Shown in pieces: positions 36,820 through 50,258 of a stretch of DNA of 64,000 nt. The position numbers and the translations under genes are program-made. Position 1 is the stretch's first letter. Every line of letters begins with the position of its first letter. Source of the DNA: Plasmodium relictum (Eukaryota > Apicomplexa > Aconoidasida > Haemosporida > Plasmodiidae); contig NC_041690.1 of NCBI RefSeq assembly GCF_900005765.1, positions 2,542,001-2,606,000 of the forward strand, written 5' to 3'. The notes beneath the pieces are model-generated. The model saw only the letters and a list, made by a program, of their open reading frames with translations, searched no databases and had not been told where the DNA came from.

Positions 36820-38103
36820 ATGTCGTTAAAAAATAAAATGCATGTAAACGAATTAAATGAAACACTATTTGATGAAAATTATAAAATAAAAGGAAATACA
36901 ACAGAAGTTGAATTAATGGAAACAATAGAAAATTTCAGTGATGATTTAGTATCTAATAATGGTTCCTTTGACAGCAACCAAAGCATAAATATATCAAGTA
37001 AAAAGGGAAGTGAAAAAGGAAATGAAAAATCAAAAAAAGATAATTTTAAATGTAATAGGAAAAAAAATGTATTAAATTCTAATAAAAAAAATGAAAATTC
37101 TTATTCAAATATTCCACAAATATATGAAACACATGATTCTAATGCTAAAGAAGAATTCCATTCTGAAAATTCTAAGGAAAACCAAAATGAGAAGAATATT
37201 TTTTCAAATGTCTTAGCCATTTTATACATAATAATAGCAATAGGTAAATATAAAAAAAATTTTATATTAAACAATATATTATATTACTTCTTTAATTATT
37301 AGCAATCTCAAAAAAAAAATAGAAAAAAATTACTTTTTTTTTTATAATAATAATATATATATTTTTTTTTCTTATATATATATATTTAGTTATAATTTTA
37401 CACTTATATCTAAACGAAGATCACATAATAATAAAAACCATTACTATATTAAAACTGAAATTTGTTGATTTAATAAAAAGAATACCAATTTTCAAAAATT
37501 TAATGAAGACTGTTACTTTAACTGTAAGAATTAAAAAGTTTTTTTCTATATTAATATACAATATATATATAAATTAATGATTCTTGTTAATAAACAGTTT
37601 TATTCAATTTTTTTAATTTCATGATATATATATGCATTAATTTTTCTTTTTTTTAGAATAATAAAATTAATTCCTTTTTGGATAACACAATAGCTAAATC
37701 TGATTTAATTAGACCCTATATGGAAGCATTAAAACAACTAAATACAGAATTTTCTATTTTATTTATTATATTGATAATAACATTTTTCACAGCAACAATT
37801 ATTTTACATATAATGTATGGTCTTATGACTATGAAGCAAGAAAAAGATAATGCAGAAAAAGAAAATGTTGTTTTAGTTACAAACAAAATGACTGTAGAAG
37901 AATATGAAGACAAGTCATTTACTTATAGTGAATTAGCTAAATTGCATGAAGATAAAGATTATATTTGTTTAAAAAATAAAAGAGCAGGTGAAGGAATTGA
38001 GTCATGGAATTGGCAAGTAAGAAAATTTAAAAATGAAAAAAATGATAATAATGATTATGATATTTGTAGTGATATTGAACTTTCAGATACGGATGAAATA
38101 TGA
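36820..38103 (+). CDS. Conserved-looking multi-pass membrane protein, three exons
   Basis: Exons 36820-37243, 37390-37523 and 37657-38100 (stop 38101-38103) give 334 residues with phase-consistent splices. The first about 125 residues are polar and Asn/Lys/Ser-rich. A first hydrophobic span crosses the exon 1/2 junction (VLAILYIIIAIG then VIILHLYL). A loop of about 60 residues follows. The second span is SILFIILIITFFTATIILHI. The last about 95 residues are polar and acidic, with an ESWNWQVRKF motif, and end in SDIELSDTDEI. Two spans with both termini on the same side would be the simplest topology. There is no signal peptide and no family I can name. It could sit in the ER, Golgi or another internal membrane. 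Confidence 0.7.
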
Positions 38104-38990
38104 TTATCTTTTTCTTTTTAATTTCTTATTTATATATAAAAAGAAAATATTAAATTATTTAAAATTTTCAATCTTTGATTATTTTTCATTCTATATTTTT
38201 ATTTGTTAAATATTTGAAATTCAGACTTATTATTTAGTTGCTGTTTATGTTTTTTAAAATGTTATTGTTCTTTTTAAATTCATAAAAAATGTGAATTTAC
38301 ATATGTTTTAATAAAAAAAAAATAAATAGTAAAAACAAAAAAAATTAAATAGTATATATATATATCATATTAAAAAGAATATATTATGAAATAAGTTTAA
38401 TCAGAAAATGTATTTTTAATATCTTATGTTTATGTGCATCATCATTTTTAATATAAAAAATGATAAAAAAAAAAAAAAAAGTTCAAAAAGTAATACTACT
38501 ATTTATTTTTCTCATCTATTTGGTTAACATTAGATATTAAGGTTATAAATATCATAAAATCATTTAAATTTTTTATTTTATTGTTAATTTTATTTCCTTC
38601 TTTTTTTTTTTTTTTTACGTGTAATGTTTTTTTTTTTTATGTTTTTTTTATATTTGCATTTATTATTTCTATATAATAAAAAATAGTAATATATATATAT
38701 ATAACCAATTAGGTAAGGCTACCATTTTTTAATATTGCATATATATATTAGCTCATATCTTTTTCATATTAACACTTTTGAATATTCACTAACATTGTAG
38801 GGAATATCTTAAATCAACATATATATATATATATCGATTAATATTTTTGTAGTTATGTATTATTTTTTCATATTACTAAAAAAATTCTACTTATATTCAT
38901 TATTTTTATATTTATTTTGGAATTTTTTATTTTTTTAATTTTGAAAAAATATGCATAATATTATATTTTTATTATTTCATATATTGTTTT
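38104..38990. other. Intergenic region
   Basis: AT-rich 3' flank of the membrane protein gene, with poly-T tracts near 38605 and 38630 and TA runs near 38690 and 38820. No gene was recognised. Remnants of the decayed WD40 gene may begin just beyond. Confidence 0.4.
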
Positions 38991-38999
38991 TTATTTAAA

Positions 39000-40000
39000 A
39001 GAGAAAAATACAAGAAAATGGAATAGCACATACTACATAAAATGTTGTAAATTTTTATCTCACAAGTATTACTAATTTTAATATATTTCATTTTATAAAA
39101 ATTTAAATTTAAAAAAAAATAAGAAAAAAAAGAGACTTAAAAATATGAAAATTTATTTATTTTCACAGCCTTTCAAAAATTATTTTATGCGAAGAATGTG
39201 TTATGGTTGTTTAATTTTACTAAATAATTAAATAAATTATTGAACCATATAAAATGAAGTATAAATGAAAGTATAAGTAAAATATTTAAAAATATTTTAA
39301 GATGAAAATCATCTTTATTATCTGATATGTTCATTTAAACATTTTTTTTTTCTATACAAATAGCAAAAAATAGAAACATATTAAAAATTTATGAAAATGT
39401 AACTTTAACATGCTATATTATATATAGTAAAAAGAATTTTCATACATGATCAATTAATAATATTATTGTAGAATAGTGCGTGGAAACTTCATTCATAAGT
39501 TTCTAAAAATTATCACAAAGTTTTGGAATGTCTATAATTCCAAATTAATACATTCACAATATAAAATACTTAGCAATTGTTCTATTTAATTAAATTTAAC
39601 AAGCCTAATTTGTACATCTTAATAACTGGATCTAATGGACAAACCAAGATAGTACATTTAAGAAATTTTAAAACCTTATTTACGTTTAGTATATAGAAAT
39701 ATCTTGTTTTAATAAAGATATTTTAATGAATAATAAATCATTTATAGATAACATAATTTATATATATATGGCAATTTTTCTTCAATACAATTTTATATTT
39801 ACAATTCATATTTTGTAAATACAGAAAATTATATTTAATTAAATATATAACAATAAAAGTTTAGATACTATTAACATAAAATAATTCGAGATTGCTCATG
39901 CAATTCTAGTGATTTTAGCAAACGAATAAAAAAAAAGCGCATACATGAAGCAATAATTAAAAAGTGTACTAAAGTATCTATGCATATTTGTTATTTTATT
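39000..40000 (+). pseudogene. Decayed WD40-repeat protein gene
   Basis: No long frame exists here, but consecutive short plus-strand pieces read as ordinary protein, and the later ones as WD40 blades. In order: KWNSTYYIKCCKFLSHKYY (about 39019-39075), MKIYLFSQPFKNYFMRRMCY (39145 on), ILKIYENVTLTCYIIYSKKN (about 39376-39435), SINNIIVE (39450-39473), TKFWNVYNSKLIHSQYKILS (within about 39477-39587), PNLYILITGSNGQTKIVHLR continuing NFKTLFTFS (about 39606-39692), and DCSCNSSDFSKRIKKKRIHE (about 39891-39950). FWNVYNSKL and ITGSNGQTKI...LRNFKTLFTF match the strand order of WD40 blades. The pieces lie in different frames, partly overlap and end in stops, so splicing cannot join them. That fits a gene inactivated by several frameshifts and stops. 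Parent gene not identified. Confidence 0.55.
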
Positions 40001-41243
40001 TTATTTTATTTTATTTTTTTTTTTTACATTTAATTATAAATTATTATTTTTGAAATTTTCAAATATATATTTATAAATAAATGATTAATCATTAAAATAA
40101 TATAATAATTATAAAAAACAAAACATATATGAATAATACTATAACTTTTAACCACACAAACATAGATAAATAAATTAATCATATATATTACCTGTTTAAA
40201 TAATTTTTTTTAAAATGAATTATTATATGTATTTAAGCCTTATATATTTTATATTTCACTTATTGTAATTGTATTACACTTTTTATCAACAGTGTTAATT
40301 TTATTATTTTCGTAAACTTATCATATTATCATTAAAACCGTAACTTTGAATGCATTATCTTTGTATTTTTTTTTAAAAAAACCTTAAATATAATTTTTAA
40401 AATTGTTTTTTTTTTTTAAGAATAATTCTAACTTTATCTATCTTATACACTTTTTCTTCACTTTACTTTTTTATTTTTACTAAATCTAGGGGAAAAATAT
40501 ATATTAAAAATATTAATTTAATATCTCAAAAAAATTTTTTAATAGAATTTTCCTACATTCATAACGTATGCATATTACTTTAAATTATCCCTTATTCAAA
40601 TATGAAACTTTAAAATTTACCTATATGAGTTTTATTATGCATTTATCATTGTGTCTATTTTTATTTCACAAGTCAATATAAAGTAATAACATTATTAATA
40701 ATCCTAAATTAAGTAAAAAATTATTGAAACAAGATAAGAGAATAATTTTTTTTTTTTTTTCATTTAAAATTTTCTTTATCACTTTTTTTTTTATTATAAA
40801 AATCCTAATTGATTTAACATTTCAAAATTAACATTATAGCAAATAATAAAATAAACTATTTTAACCTCTATTATTTTATTTTTTTCCTTTTAATATTTAA
40901 ACTAAAAATAATTATATAGAAATATATACTGATTTAAAGAAATATAAAAAATATAAATGAAGGTACTGCAAGTTTTCTCAACACATAATTGAAGGATATA
41001 ATTATATATAAAATAAATGAAATAAAATATTCTCTATTTCCTTAAAATGTTTATTATAATTCTTAAGTATATGTTTCTACTTATAATCTTAATTATTTTC
41101 ATTATTATTTTTAAAATTATATAGCCTTAATAATTAAATTGTTGAAACATGCTCAAGCAATTATACAGTTTATTATAGATGAAAAAGGAAGATGAAATAC
41201 AAAAAAAAAAAAAAAAAAGAAATATAATCTTTTGTAACAACTA
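40001..41243. other. Intergenic region downstream of BRCA2
   Basis: AT-rich DNA beyond the WD40 remnants and downstream of the minus-strand BRCA2 stop. It has repeated TTTTA units near 39990-40015 and poly-T tracts. No gene was recognised. Confidence 0.4.
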
Positions 41244-44200
41244 TTACTTAACAAATACATTCCGTAAGTTCTTCATGAAATTAGATAAATAATTATTTTT
41301 TAGGCAAACCCCAGTTAATTCCATTGATTTACATTTTGAATAAATTAGCAAATATAAAAAATACAAAGAAGATATTTTATTTTTTTCAATATTTATTTTA
41401 TAATTCCCCTGTAATTTTATTACAAACTTATTTTTTTCAAAAGTAATATAATTTTCTCTTACTAATTCCATTATGTTCATTTTTATTTGTCCAAACTCGT
41501 TTGAATAAGATTTTAAAAAATCAAAATTCTAAAAAAAAAAAATAAATAAAAAAATGAAAAAAAAAGTATATAAAATTATGATAATTTAATATGACACGTA
41601 TATGTAATTTTTATTATGTTATGTATCAACTATAATTATATATGCATATATATATATTTATTTATTGTACAAATATATAGAAAGTGTATTTACTCTTTCA
41701 TAAGTTATATATAAGTATTTCATATATACAATGTATAAAAACATTAAAATTTTCTTCAATACAAATAAATCATAAAAATATATTAAAATATAAGTGAATT
41801 GAATTACTGGATGATAGTAAGATCTGAAGTTAAATATATCATATTTCTCATCATAATTAATAAATTCCAAATTTTTGAAAAATATAAAAATATCCAAATT
41901 TTTTGAAGAATCCCATTCTTTAGGATTATATTCTTCATAATTTTTTCTTTCATATTTATATAAATAATTAAATATTTGATTATTGTTATTATTATCATTC
42001 CTATTAATATTCAACTGATTATTATTGACTGTCTTAAACTTTTTATGTTCCATATTTGTTTTTTCTTTTATCTCTTCATACTCAATATGAATCATATTTT
42101 TAAGCATTTCTCTTTCTTTACACTCATAATCTTTCTTATAAATTGAAACTAGAAAATCTGGGAAAATCATAGAAATATTTACACAACATAAATTACCATT
42201 TGATGTTAACAAAAAAATTTTATAATATAAAAGTTTTTTTTTTTCTTCCGTAGATTTATGATCTATTATTTCCTAAAAAAATAAAAAAAAATTAATATAA
42301 TAAAAAACATTCAATAATTATATTAATATAAAAAATATATATATATAAATAAATAAAAAGTAATATTAAAAAATATCTATTAAAAATTCAGTACTAAAAT
42401 AGTAAAAAAAATAATTAAAATATAATTAACATCAAAAACAAAAAGGATTCATGTAACATCATTAATATAAATGAACAAATAATTTATTGGAATTATTAAA
42501 ACAATTACTAAAATACATTTTTTAATTTTTTATATATATAACAGTAATTTTAATATTCTTGCATTATATAAATTTTTTTATTATACTTTAGTTTCAAGAT
42601 CCGTATAATGAATAATTAAACCAGAAATATTATAAATGTTTCCTTGAATTAAATCAAAATATAAATTTCTCATATTCATATTTAATTTTAAACTATTCTT
42701 GAATACATTCATATGTATCGTTGATAAAACTGGTATTTTATATATATTTGTATAAATAAAAGATGGATAAATGTTTTTTTTTTCTTTAACGTCACATGTA
42801 CTATTATTCTCCTTTATTTCCATATTCTTTTCTATACTTAATACATTTTGAAGTTCTTCAAATAATTTACTTTTATACTTTGTATCTAAATTTATATATG
42901 TTGAATGAGTAGCTTGAAACACAATAGGAGTGTAATGTTTTTTTGTTAAAATAGAGCTATTAAAGCATTTTATATAATTATCATATTCACTAAAGTTGCC
43001 AGAACTGTTTGCTTTTACATCTTCTTTTAAAAAATATGATTGAAGAGAATTATGATTTAACGATTTTTTCATATAGTCGTCTTTTATTTTCTTTTGAAAT
43101 GTATTATAAACAAGATCATCTAGTACATTTTCATCGAAATATGGACTAAATTTATTATTTTTGTTTGATTTTTGCACAAAAACATTAAATAATTGAATTC
43201 TACGTCCTTTTCTCAAATTCTCATATGTTTCATTGTCAATCTAAAAAAAAAAAAATTTATGTATGCATGTATTTATCTGTATGCCCTTTAATTCTTCTAT
43301 AATTACAACTACATATATATATATATAATTTTTCTTTTTTTCTTACTTTAAACATTTTAATTTGGCATAAAGAATTTATTATATATTGTACTTTATCGTC
43401 AAAATTTGTCGTTTCTTTTATTTTTTCTGAAGAGGCAAAATCTATAGCTTGTATTGTGCAAAATGGAGTCGCTTCCATATACATATTTAAATCATTTTTT
43501 AATTTTACATATTTCATATTTTCCATAAAATTTTCATCATGTAGTATTTTTGTAATTTCATTTTTTAAATTATAAACAATTTTCTCATAAATATTATTAT
43601 TTAAAAGAAAAAATTTCTTTTTCGATGGATCATAAAATCCATAAGAAAAATCACTCTTGCTAATAATTATTACATCTACAAAAAAACAATTACTACCAAA
43701 ATCCTGAATATTCCTAATTCTTTTAGCTTTATATTTTGATATACCAATTTTCAATTGATTTTCTTTGTCAATATCAATTAGATTGTTACTAGATAAAATA
43801 AAATGAGCATTTTTAAAGTATGTATGTTCATTTTCTTGTTGAATTTTGTTATATAAATCAAATGAATTAATTCTTAAAATATATCCTTCTTTAATTTTAT
43901 TAGAAATTAATAAATTTTTTAAATATGAATCATTTATCATACAATATATATAATCAAAATTATCACTCAAAATCATAATAAACTCCTGTTCTCTAACAAT
44001 TTTCTCAACTCTTAAATTTACTGGTGTTTTATACGTTAATATATTTTCTTGTATTAACTGTAAAATACATTTTTTATTTTTTTTTTCTTCAATATATCTT
44101 TTTAATAATTTATATATAAATTCAAATGGTGAAGGAGGCTCAGTTTCATCAATACTTTTAATTATCATAACTGTACGATTGAACTTCTTCATCTTTTTAT

Positions 44201-47200
44201 AATTTAACTTATTTTCTTCATATTTATCCAATTCATATATACCAGGAGATCCATATATATCATTCTTGCTATCATCATACATTATTTTATCACATTTTTG
44301 AGATTTATTTAAAAGTTTACTTTCGTTATTAGATAAACTTGTTTGTTCATCTTCTTGAAATTTAAATTTATCACTTTCATAAATGTTATCTTTCTTACTT
44401 TTTCCTGACTTATTATTAGTACTTATAATTTTTTCTTGGGTATTTTGCAGAACAATATCACTTATATTGTGTAATTTCTTTAAATAATCATTTTCATTTA
44501 AATATGCATAAATAAAATTCTTATAATATTCCTCATAACTTATATTACTGCAATAATCTTGTTTACTTTTTTTTATTGTTTCTCTTTTTATATATTTATA
44601 TTTTTTTCTTAATTCCTTTTTATATTTACGAATTAATGACATAGTTATTAACTTATATTTTTTTGAAAACCAAGTGAAATCATATGTACAGAAGATTTTC
44701 AATTCTTTCGTTATTAATATAAATAAATCATAAAGTTCATTAATATCTGACATATAATATTCATTTTTACCTCTACTTTTAAAAAAGTACGAATAATCAT
44801 TATCAAACCAGTTAAATTTATATGGATTTTTATTTTCATTAGTAAACATTAAAGTATTTGTTAAATCCTTATTATTTTTTAACTTCTTTATTTTTGATAA
44901 ATTGACATACATATATTTTATTAATTTTAAGTGATTTCTTAAATTAATATTTAAATTTAATTCTTTATTTTTATTACTAATATTTATTTTTTTTTCTTCA
45001 AAGTCGTTAGTTTTTTTTCTTTGCCTTGGATTAACAAAATCCTTTTTAGCTCTGAAACCATTACTTACTTTTATGTTGCTTTTGCTATTTGGTGAAAAAT
45101 GATTGTCTACTAATGTAGAGGTATTTTCATTTTTAAATAAATTCACTTCTTTTTTCATAATTTCATCGTATCCTTCTGATTCATATGATTCTTGTTCTTT
45201 TAAATTTTGTCTATCATATACTTCTAACATACCATTTTTACTCAAAAACAATTTTTTTTCTGAATAATTTATATCATTTTTTATATCTGAATTTTCAGCA
45301 TATGATACTTCCTTTTTTTGATCTTCTAAAAATTCCTCATATATTTTTCCTTTTTTATTTGAAACATATGCAACTTCCGATACGTTTTTTAAATTAATTT
45401 TTTTTACATCTTTTGAGTATGAATCATTATCATCACTAAATAATTTATCTTTCATTTCTTTTAAAATATCTTTATTTATATTGGCTTCTTTTCCTGAAGC
45501 ATATGTAAATGAACTGTATATCCCATTTTTTTTTACATTTTTGGTATATGAATCATTATCATCACTAAATAATTTATCTTTCATTTCTTTTAAAATCTCT
45601 TTATTTATATTAACTTCTTTCCCTGAAGCATATGTAAATGAACTATATGCCCCATTTTTCTTTGCATTTTTGGTATATGAATCATTATCATCACTAAATA
45701 ATTTATCTTTCATTTCTTTTAAAATTTCTTTATTTATATTAGCTTCTTTTCCTGAAGCATATGTAAATGAACTATATGTCCCATTTTTTTTTGCGTTTTT
45801 GGTATATGAATCATTATCATCACTAAATAATTTATCTTTCATTTCTTTTAAAATATCTTTATTTATATTAACTTCTTTTCCTGAAGCATATGTAAATGAA
45901 CTATATATCCCATTTTTTTTTACATTTTTGGTATATGAATCATTATCATCACTAAATAATTTATCTTTCATTTCTTTTAAAATTTCTTTATTTATATTAA
46001 CTTCTTTCCCTGAAGCATATGTAAATGAACTATGTACCCCTTTGTCTTTAACATTTTTTGTGTATGAATCGTTATTATCATTAAATAATTTATCTTTCGT
46101 TTCCATTAAGCTTCCCTTATTTATTTTAACTTCTTTTCCTAAATCACATATAAATGATGAATTATTTATCATCCTGTTTTTGTTTACATTATTGATTTCA
46201 TCGTAAATTTCTAAAAATTCATCTGTTTTATTTTTTTTGTTTTCATCCACATTTTCAGTTTTGCTACATATTTCTATATATTCATCTATTTTATTTTCTT
46301 TATATGAATTCATACTATTTGTATATGAATCGCACTTATCATCATATAATTTATTTTTCATTTCTTTTAAATTTTCTTCATATATTTCAACATTTGTTCC
46401 TAAAAAATGAATAAGTTCTGAGTTATTTTTTGAGTTACCTTTATTTAAATTTTTTGTGGATAAGTTACTTTTATCATTAGATAATAAATTTTTCATTTCA
46501 CATGAAATTTTATCATTTATTTTATCTTTTTTTCTTGATGTGTACATGAATGACGAATTATTTGTAACACCGTTCTTATATATATTATTAATTTCATCAT
46601 AAATTTCCAAAAATTCATCATTTTCTCTAGTTTTATTAATATTTTTAGTTTTATCATATATCTCTAAAAATTCGTCTTCTTCATTTTCTTTATCTTTATT
46701 TATACCTTTATTTTTATTGCATATCTCTAAAAATTCATCTTCGTTTTCTTTATTTTTATTCATATTTTTAGTTTTATAATAAATCTCTAAAAATTCATCT
46801 TCATTTCCTATATTTTCATTTATACTCTTAGCTTTATTATAAATTTCTAAAAACTCGTCTTCGTTTTCTTTTTCTTTATTTATACCTTTATTTTTATTAA
46901 AAATCTCTAAAAATTCGTCTTTTTCATTTTCTTTATTTTTACTCATATATTTATTTTTATCATAAATTTCTAAAAATTCATTTCCTTCATTTTCTTTATT
47001 TTTGCTCATATATTTATTTTTATCATAAATTTCTAAAAATTCATCTTCTTCATTTTCTTTATTTTTACTTATATATTTATTTTTATCATAAACTTCTAAA
47101 AATCTATCTTCTTCATTCTCTTTATTTTTACTTATATATTTATTTTTATCATAAACTTCTAAAAATTCATCTTCTTCATTTTCTTTATTTTTACTCATAT

Positions 47201-50200
47201 ATTTATTTTTATCATAAATTTCCAAAAATTCATCTTCTTCATTTTCTATATTTTCATTTATATTTCTAGCTTTATTATAAATATCTAAAAATTCGTCTTT
47301 TTCATTTTCTTTATTTTTATTTATACATTTATTTTTATTATAAATTTCTAAAAGTTCATTATTAACATAATTTTCTTTATTTCTATTCATATCTCTAATT
47401 TTATCATAAATTTCTAAAAACTCATCAATTTCGTTTTCTCTATTTTTGTTTGTAATTTTGTTTTTATCATAGGTCTCCAAAAATTCTTGCAATTCATTTT
47501 GTTGTACTTTTATAAAATTAGAAATTACCTTAGGTTTTAAATTAAGCTTATCACATAAAAAATTATAATTTTTTACTTCAAAAAAATCTTCTACAACATT
47601 AGAATTTAATACTTTTTGGTTATTCCTGTTTAAATATGCTGTATCATATTTACCTTGACTAAAATTATTTTTCAAAAAGACGTTTTTTTCAAAATTCCAT
47701 AAATTATTCTCTTCAATTGTTTCTTTCTCAATTTTTATTTCAATTTTTTTTTGAGATATCAAATTTGTCTTGTTTACAGTACTATTTATAACTGACTCTC
47801 TAATATAATCATTTGAATTATTAAAATTTTTTTCATCTTGAAAATTTATCTTTATTTTTTTATTTATATGGGCATCATTTAACATATTTGATGAAATTTG
47901 GCTATATTCCCTTGAATTTTTTAATATATCCCTTTCTGTGTTATTTTTTTCATCGCATATATTTGATTTTTGAATGATATTTTTAAATTCTTTTTTTTCT
48001 TCATTTTTTATTTTTTTATCATAATTGTAATTAATTATATTATTTGTGTTAACTGATTTTTCAATTTCACAAATCATTTTGTTTTGACTAAGATAATTTT
48101 GGGACTCATTTTCATAATAATTAAGTGAACCTTTTTGATAATTTTTTTTTTCACTTTTTGAGAAATTAAAATTTTCATTGTTATTTTTTTTTAAAATATT
48201 CATAAAATTATTATCGTTCATATAACAGCTATTTTTATTTTTACCATTTTTATGAGCCGTTAAATTTTCTTTATTTTTTACAAATACATTTTTACTATCA
48301 TAGTATATATTTTCAATTAATTGATTTTTTTCTTTATCTCTACTTGCTGTATATTCACACAAATCTTTTATATTATAATTCTCGAAAAATTGACTTTCAT
48401 TGCAACCAACCTTTTTTTCATCTTCTTGTTTAATGTTTGTATAGGCATTATTTATGCACATGTTCATATTATTTGTATTATGATCATTATAGGTTGTATA
48501 GCTATTATATATTTTATTATCTTGATAATTATTGAACACAATTTTATGATCAAGACTTAAATTTTCAATTCTTTTACTTACATTTTTATTTCCATTAATT
48601 AAGTTTACTTCACATTTAATTATATTTTCATTATTTTTAACTTCATAATTGCAAATATTTTTGTTATTTTTAATAGTCTTATTTTTATTTCTCACAAAGC
48701 AATTACGAATATTAGAAAATTTTTCATTTTCATTTATCGCCTTTTCACCATGCTTCAACAGTATTTCTCCACTTTTAATACAATTTTCACGGTTTTTTTC
48801 ATCATTTCTGTTTTCCTTTTTTTCCATTTTTTTATATGTTATATTGTTTTTTTCATTTTTTTCAATGATTGTACAATTTATAATTTGTTCATTATCTTTT
48901 AATTTAGCATTTTCCCCTTTTTCACATTTAACGCCCTCTTGCTCTTTAATATTCTCATTTTTTATAAAATGTGAATAATTATCATTTTTATGTTCCGTGT
49001 ATTTTTGTTCGTGCGTTAAAATGTTACAATTAATAGTATTATTAAAAATGTTAACCTTATAATTTTTATTATTATTATTTAAACTACTTTCAGTTAAATT
49101 TTTTCTTTTTTTATCAGTAATTTTAATATTTGTAATGTCTTTAAAGTTACTATTAATAGAATTAAAATATACATATTTATCATTTTCCTTATTAATCCAA
49201 GTATCAATTTTAATTTTACAATTTAATTCATTATTCATATTTCTTAATTCCTGTAACTTACTATAATGTACATTATGATAAGAGCTGATTTTATCATCAA
49301 TGTATTTTTCTACATTTTCTTTCGATTCATATTTATTATTTGCAATAGTATTATCACTGTCATATTTATTTTTGTTTATATTAAAATTATAATTATCCTT
49401 TTCAGAAATATAATCCGACTTCTGAATTTCATTTAAAGTAGAAAATTTTCTCAAACACAATTTCTCATTTTTACTACTATTCCCTGAAATGTAAACTTCA
49501 TTTTCTTCCATTTTATGCTCACTATTTTTACATAAATTGTTCATATATGCATTATTTTCATTTTTTATTTCTAAAATGGAACCTCTAGTATTAGTATAAC
49601 TATTTAAATTATCAAATTTATTGTTTAATTTTGAATTAATGCAACTCCCCTCACTATTATCAGTTTGAATTTTATTAACAAAAATGTAGTCTTGTTCAGT
49701 ATATTTTTTATTTCCCTGTATATTATTTGAACAATTAAAATTTTCCGATTTTTTTTTATTATAGAATTTATTATGTACGTTTTGAATATATATTTTTCTG
49801 TTGTTTTTACTAGAATGATTAAAAGCATCTTCATCATTTAATAAACTATCATTATTAAAGTATTTAGGAACAATATCAGATATGCGACTTTTTTGATTAT
49901 GTTCATTATTTTTTGGGTCATTTATGTTATTTACATCATATATTTTTTCCATATTATTTATGTTATTTATATGGTTGGTTGTATTAATTTGAGTTTTACT
50001 TACACTACTAACATGCATTACATTATGTATATCCTTCCGAAAATTATTTACACTCATATTTTTAGAGGCATTTTCCACATTATGAATATTACATATATTA
50101 ACTAAATTGTTATAAGATATGTTTACATTATTGTGGATATGTTCACTTGCATCGTAATTTTTTCTACTTTTAGCATTATATTCTTTGTATTGATTGTATT

Positions 50201-50258
50201 CATTTTTTATTTTATCATTTTTTACTGGTGTGTTAGAATTAAATTTATTAATATCCAT
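41244..50258 (-). CDS. BRCA2: BRCA2 homolog, RAD51 loader of homologous recombination
   Basis: Brings RAD51 onto single-stranded DNA during recombination repair and meiosis. Minus-strand exons 50258-43347, 43240-42587, 42272-41694 and 41528-41244 (stop included) give 2809 residues, all in phase 0. The exon 3 donor could instead be at 41729. The N-terminal about 900 residues are Asn/Lys-rich and featureless. Residues about 925-1230 are an array of EFLEIYDK repeats. From about 1240 come BRC repeats: five near-identical copies of SSFTYASGKEVNINKEILKE followed by KLFSD (phenylalanines at 1412, 1455, 1498, 1541 and 1584), plus about four degenerate ones. FTYA is the FxxA motif that occupies the RAD51 self-assembly pocket, and LFSD fits the LFDE module. 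The C-terminal part resembles the helical/OB-fold DNA-binding domain: PPSPFEFIYKLLKRYIEE near 2041, then GISKYKAKRIRNIQDFG. BRC count and order suggest strong RAD51 binding. Confidence 0.9.
45387..46031 (-). repeat. Five tandem BRC repeats, exact 129-bp period
   Basis: Within BRCA2, the codons for SSF begin at 46031, 45902, 45773, 45644 and 45515, which is exactly 129 bp (43 residues) apart. The copies differ by only a few bases each. Each encodes SSFTYASGKE(V/A)NINK(E/D)IL, then KEMKDKLFSDDNDSY and a short KKNG linker. Near-identity at DNA level points to recent unequal exchange or conversion and to likely copy-number variation between strains. Confidence 0.95.
46569..47486 (-). repeat. About fifteen tandem 'EFLEIYDK' repeats in BRCA2
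   Basis: The unit is about 19-22 residues, typically (D/N)EFLEIYDKNKYMSKNKENEE, repeated about fifteen times (residues about 925-1230). The FLE(I/V)Y core is conserved while the Asn/Lys/Glu linker drifts. Two further copies sit between degenerate BRC units (near 46290 and 46210), and the last array copy runs directly into a BRC-like SSF segment. This is not a BRC repeat by motif. I know of no described function for it. Confidence 0.9.

Noticed and set aside
39482-39544. Two neighbouring 8-bp hairpins (GGAAACTT/AAGTTTC(T) and TTTGGAAT/ATTCCAAA) as a possible H/ACA-like RNA
   Set aside because: The stems are short and lack the internal pockets expected of H/ACA RNA, and the same bases read as WD40 fragments of the pseudogene, which explains their composition better.
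45481-46206. 241-codon plus-strand open frame with internal repeats
   Set aside because: It is antisense to the BRC array of BRCA2. The repeats keep the complementary frame open, so it mirrors the 129-bp unit and has no independent gene signal.
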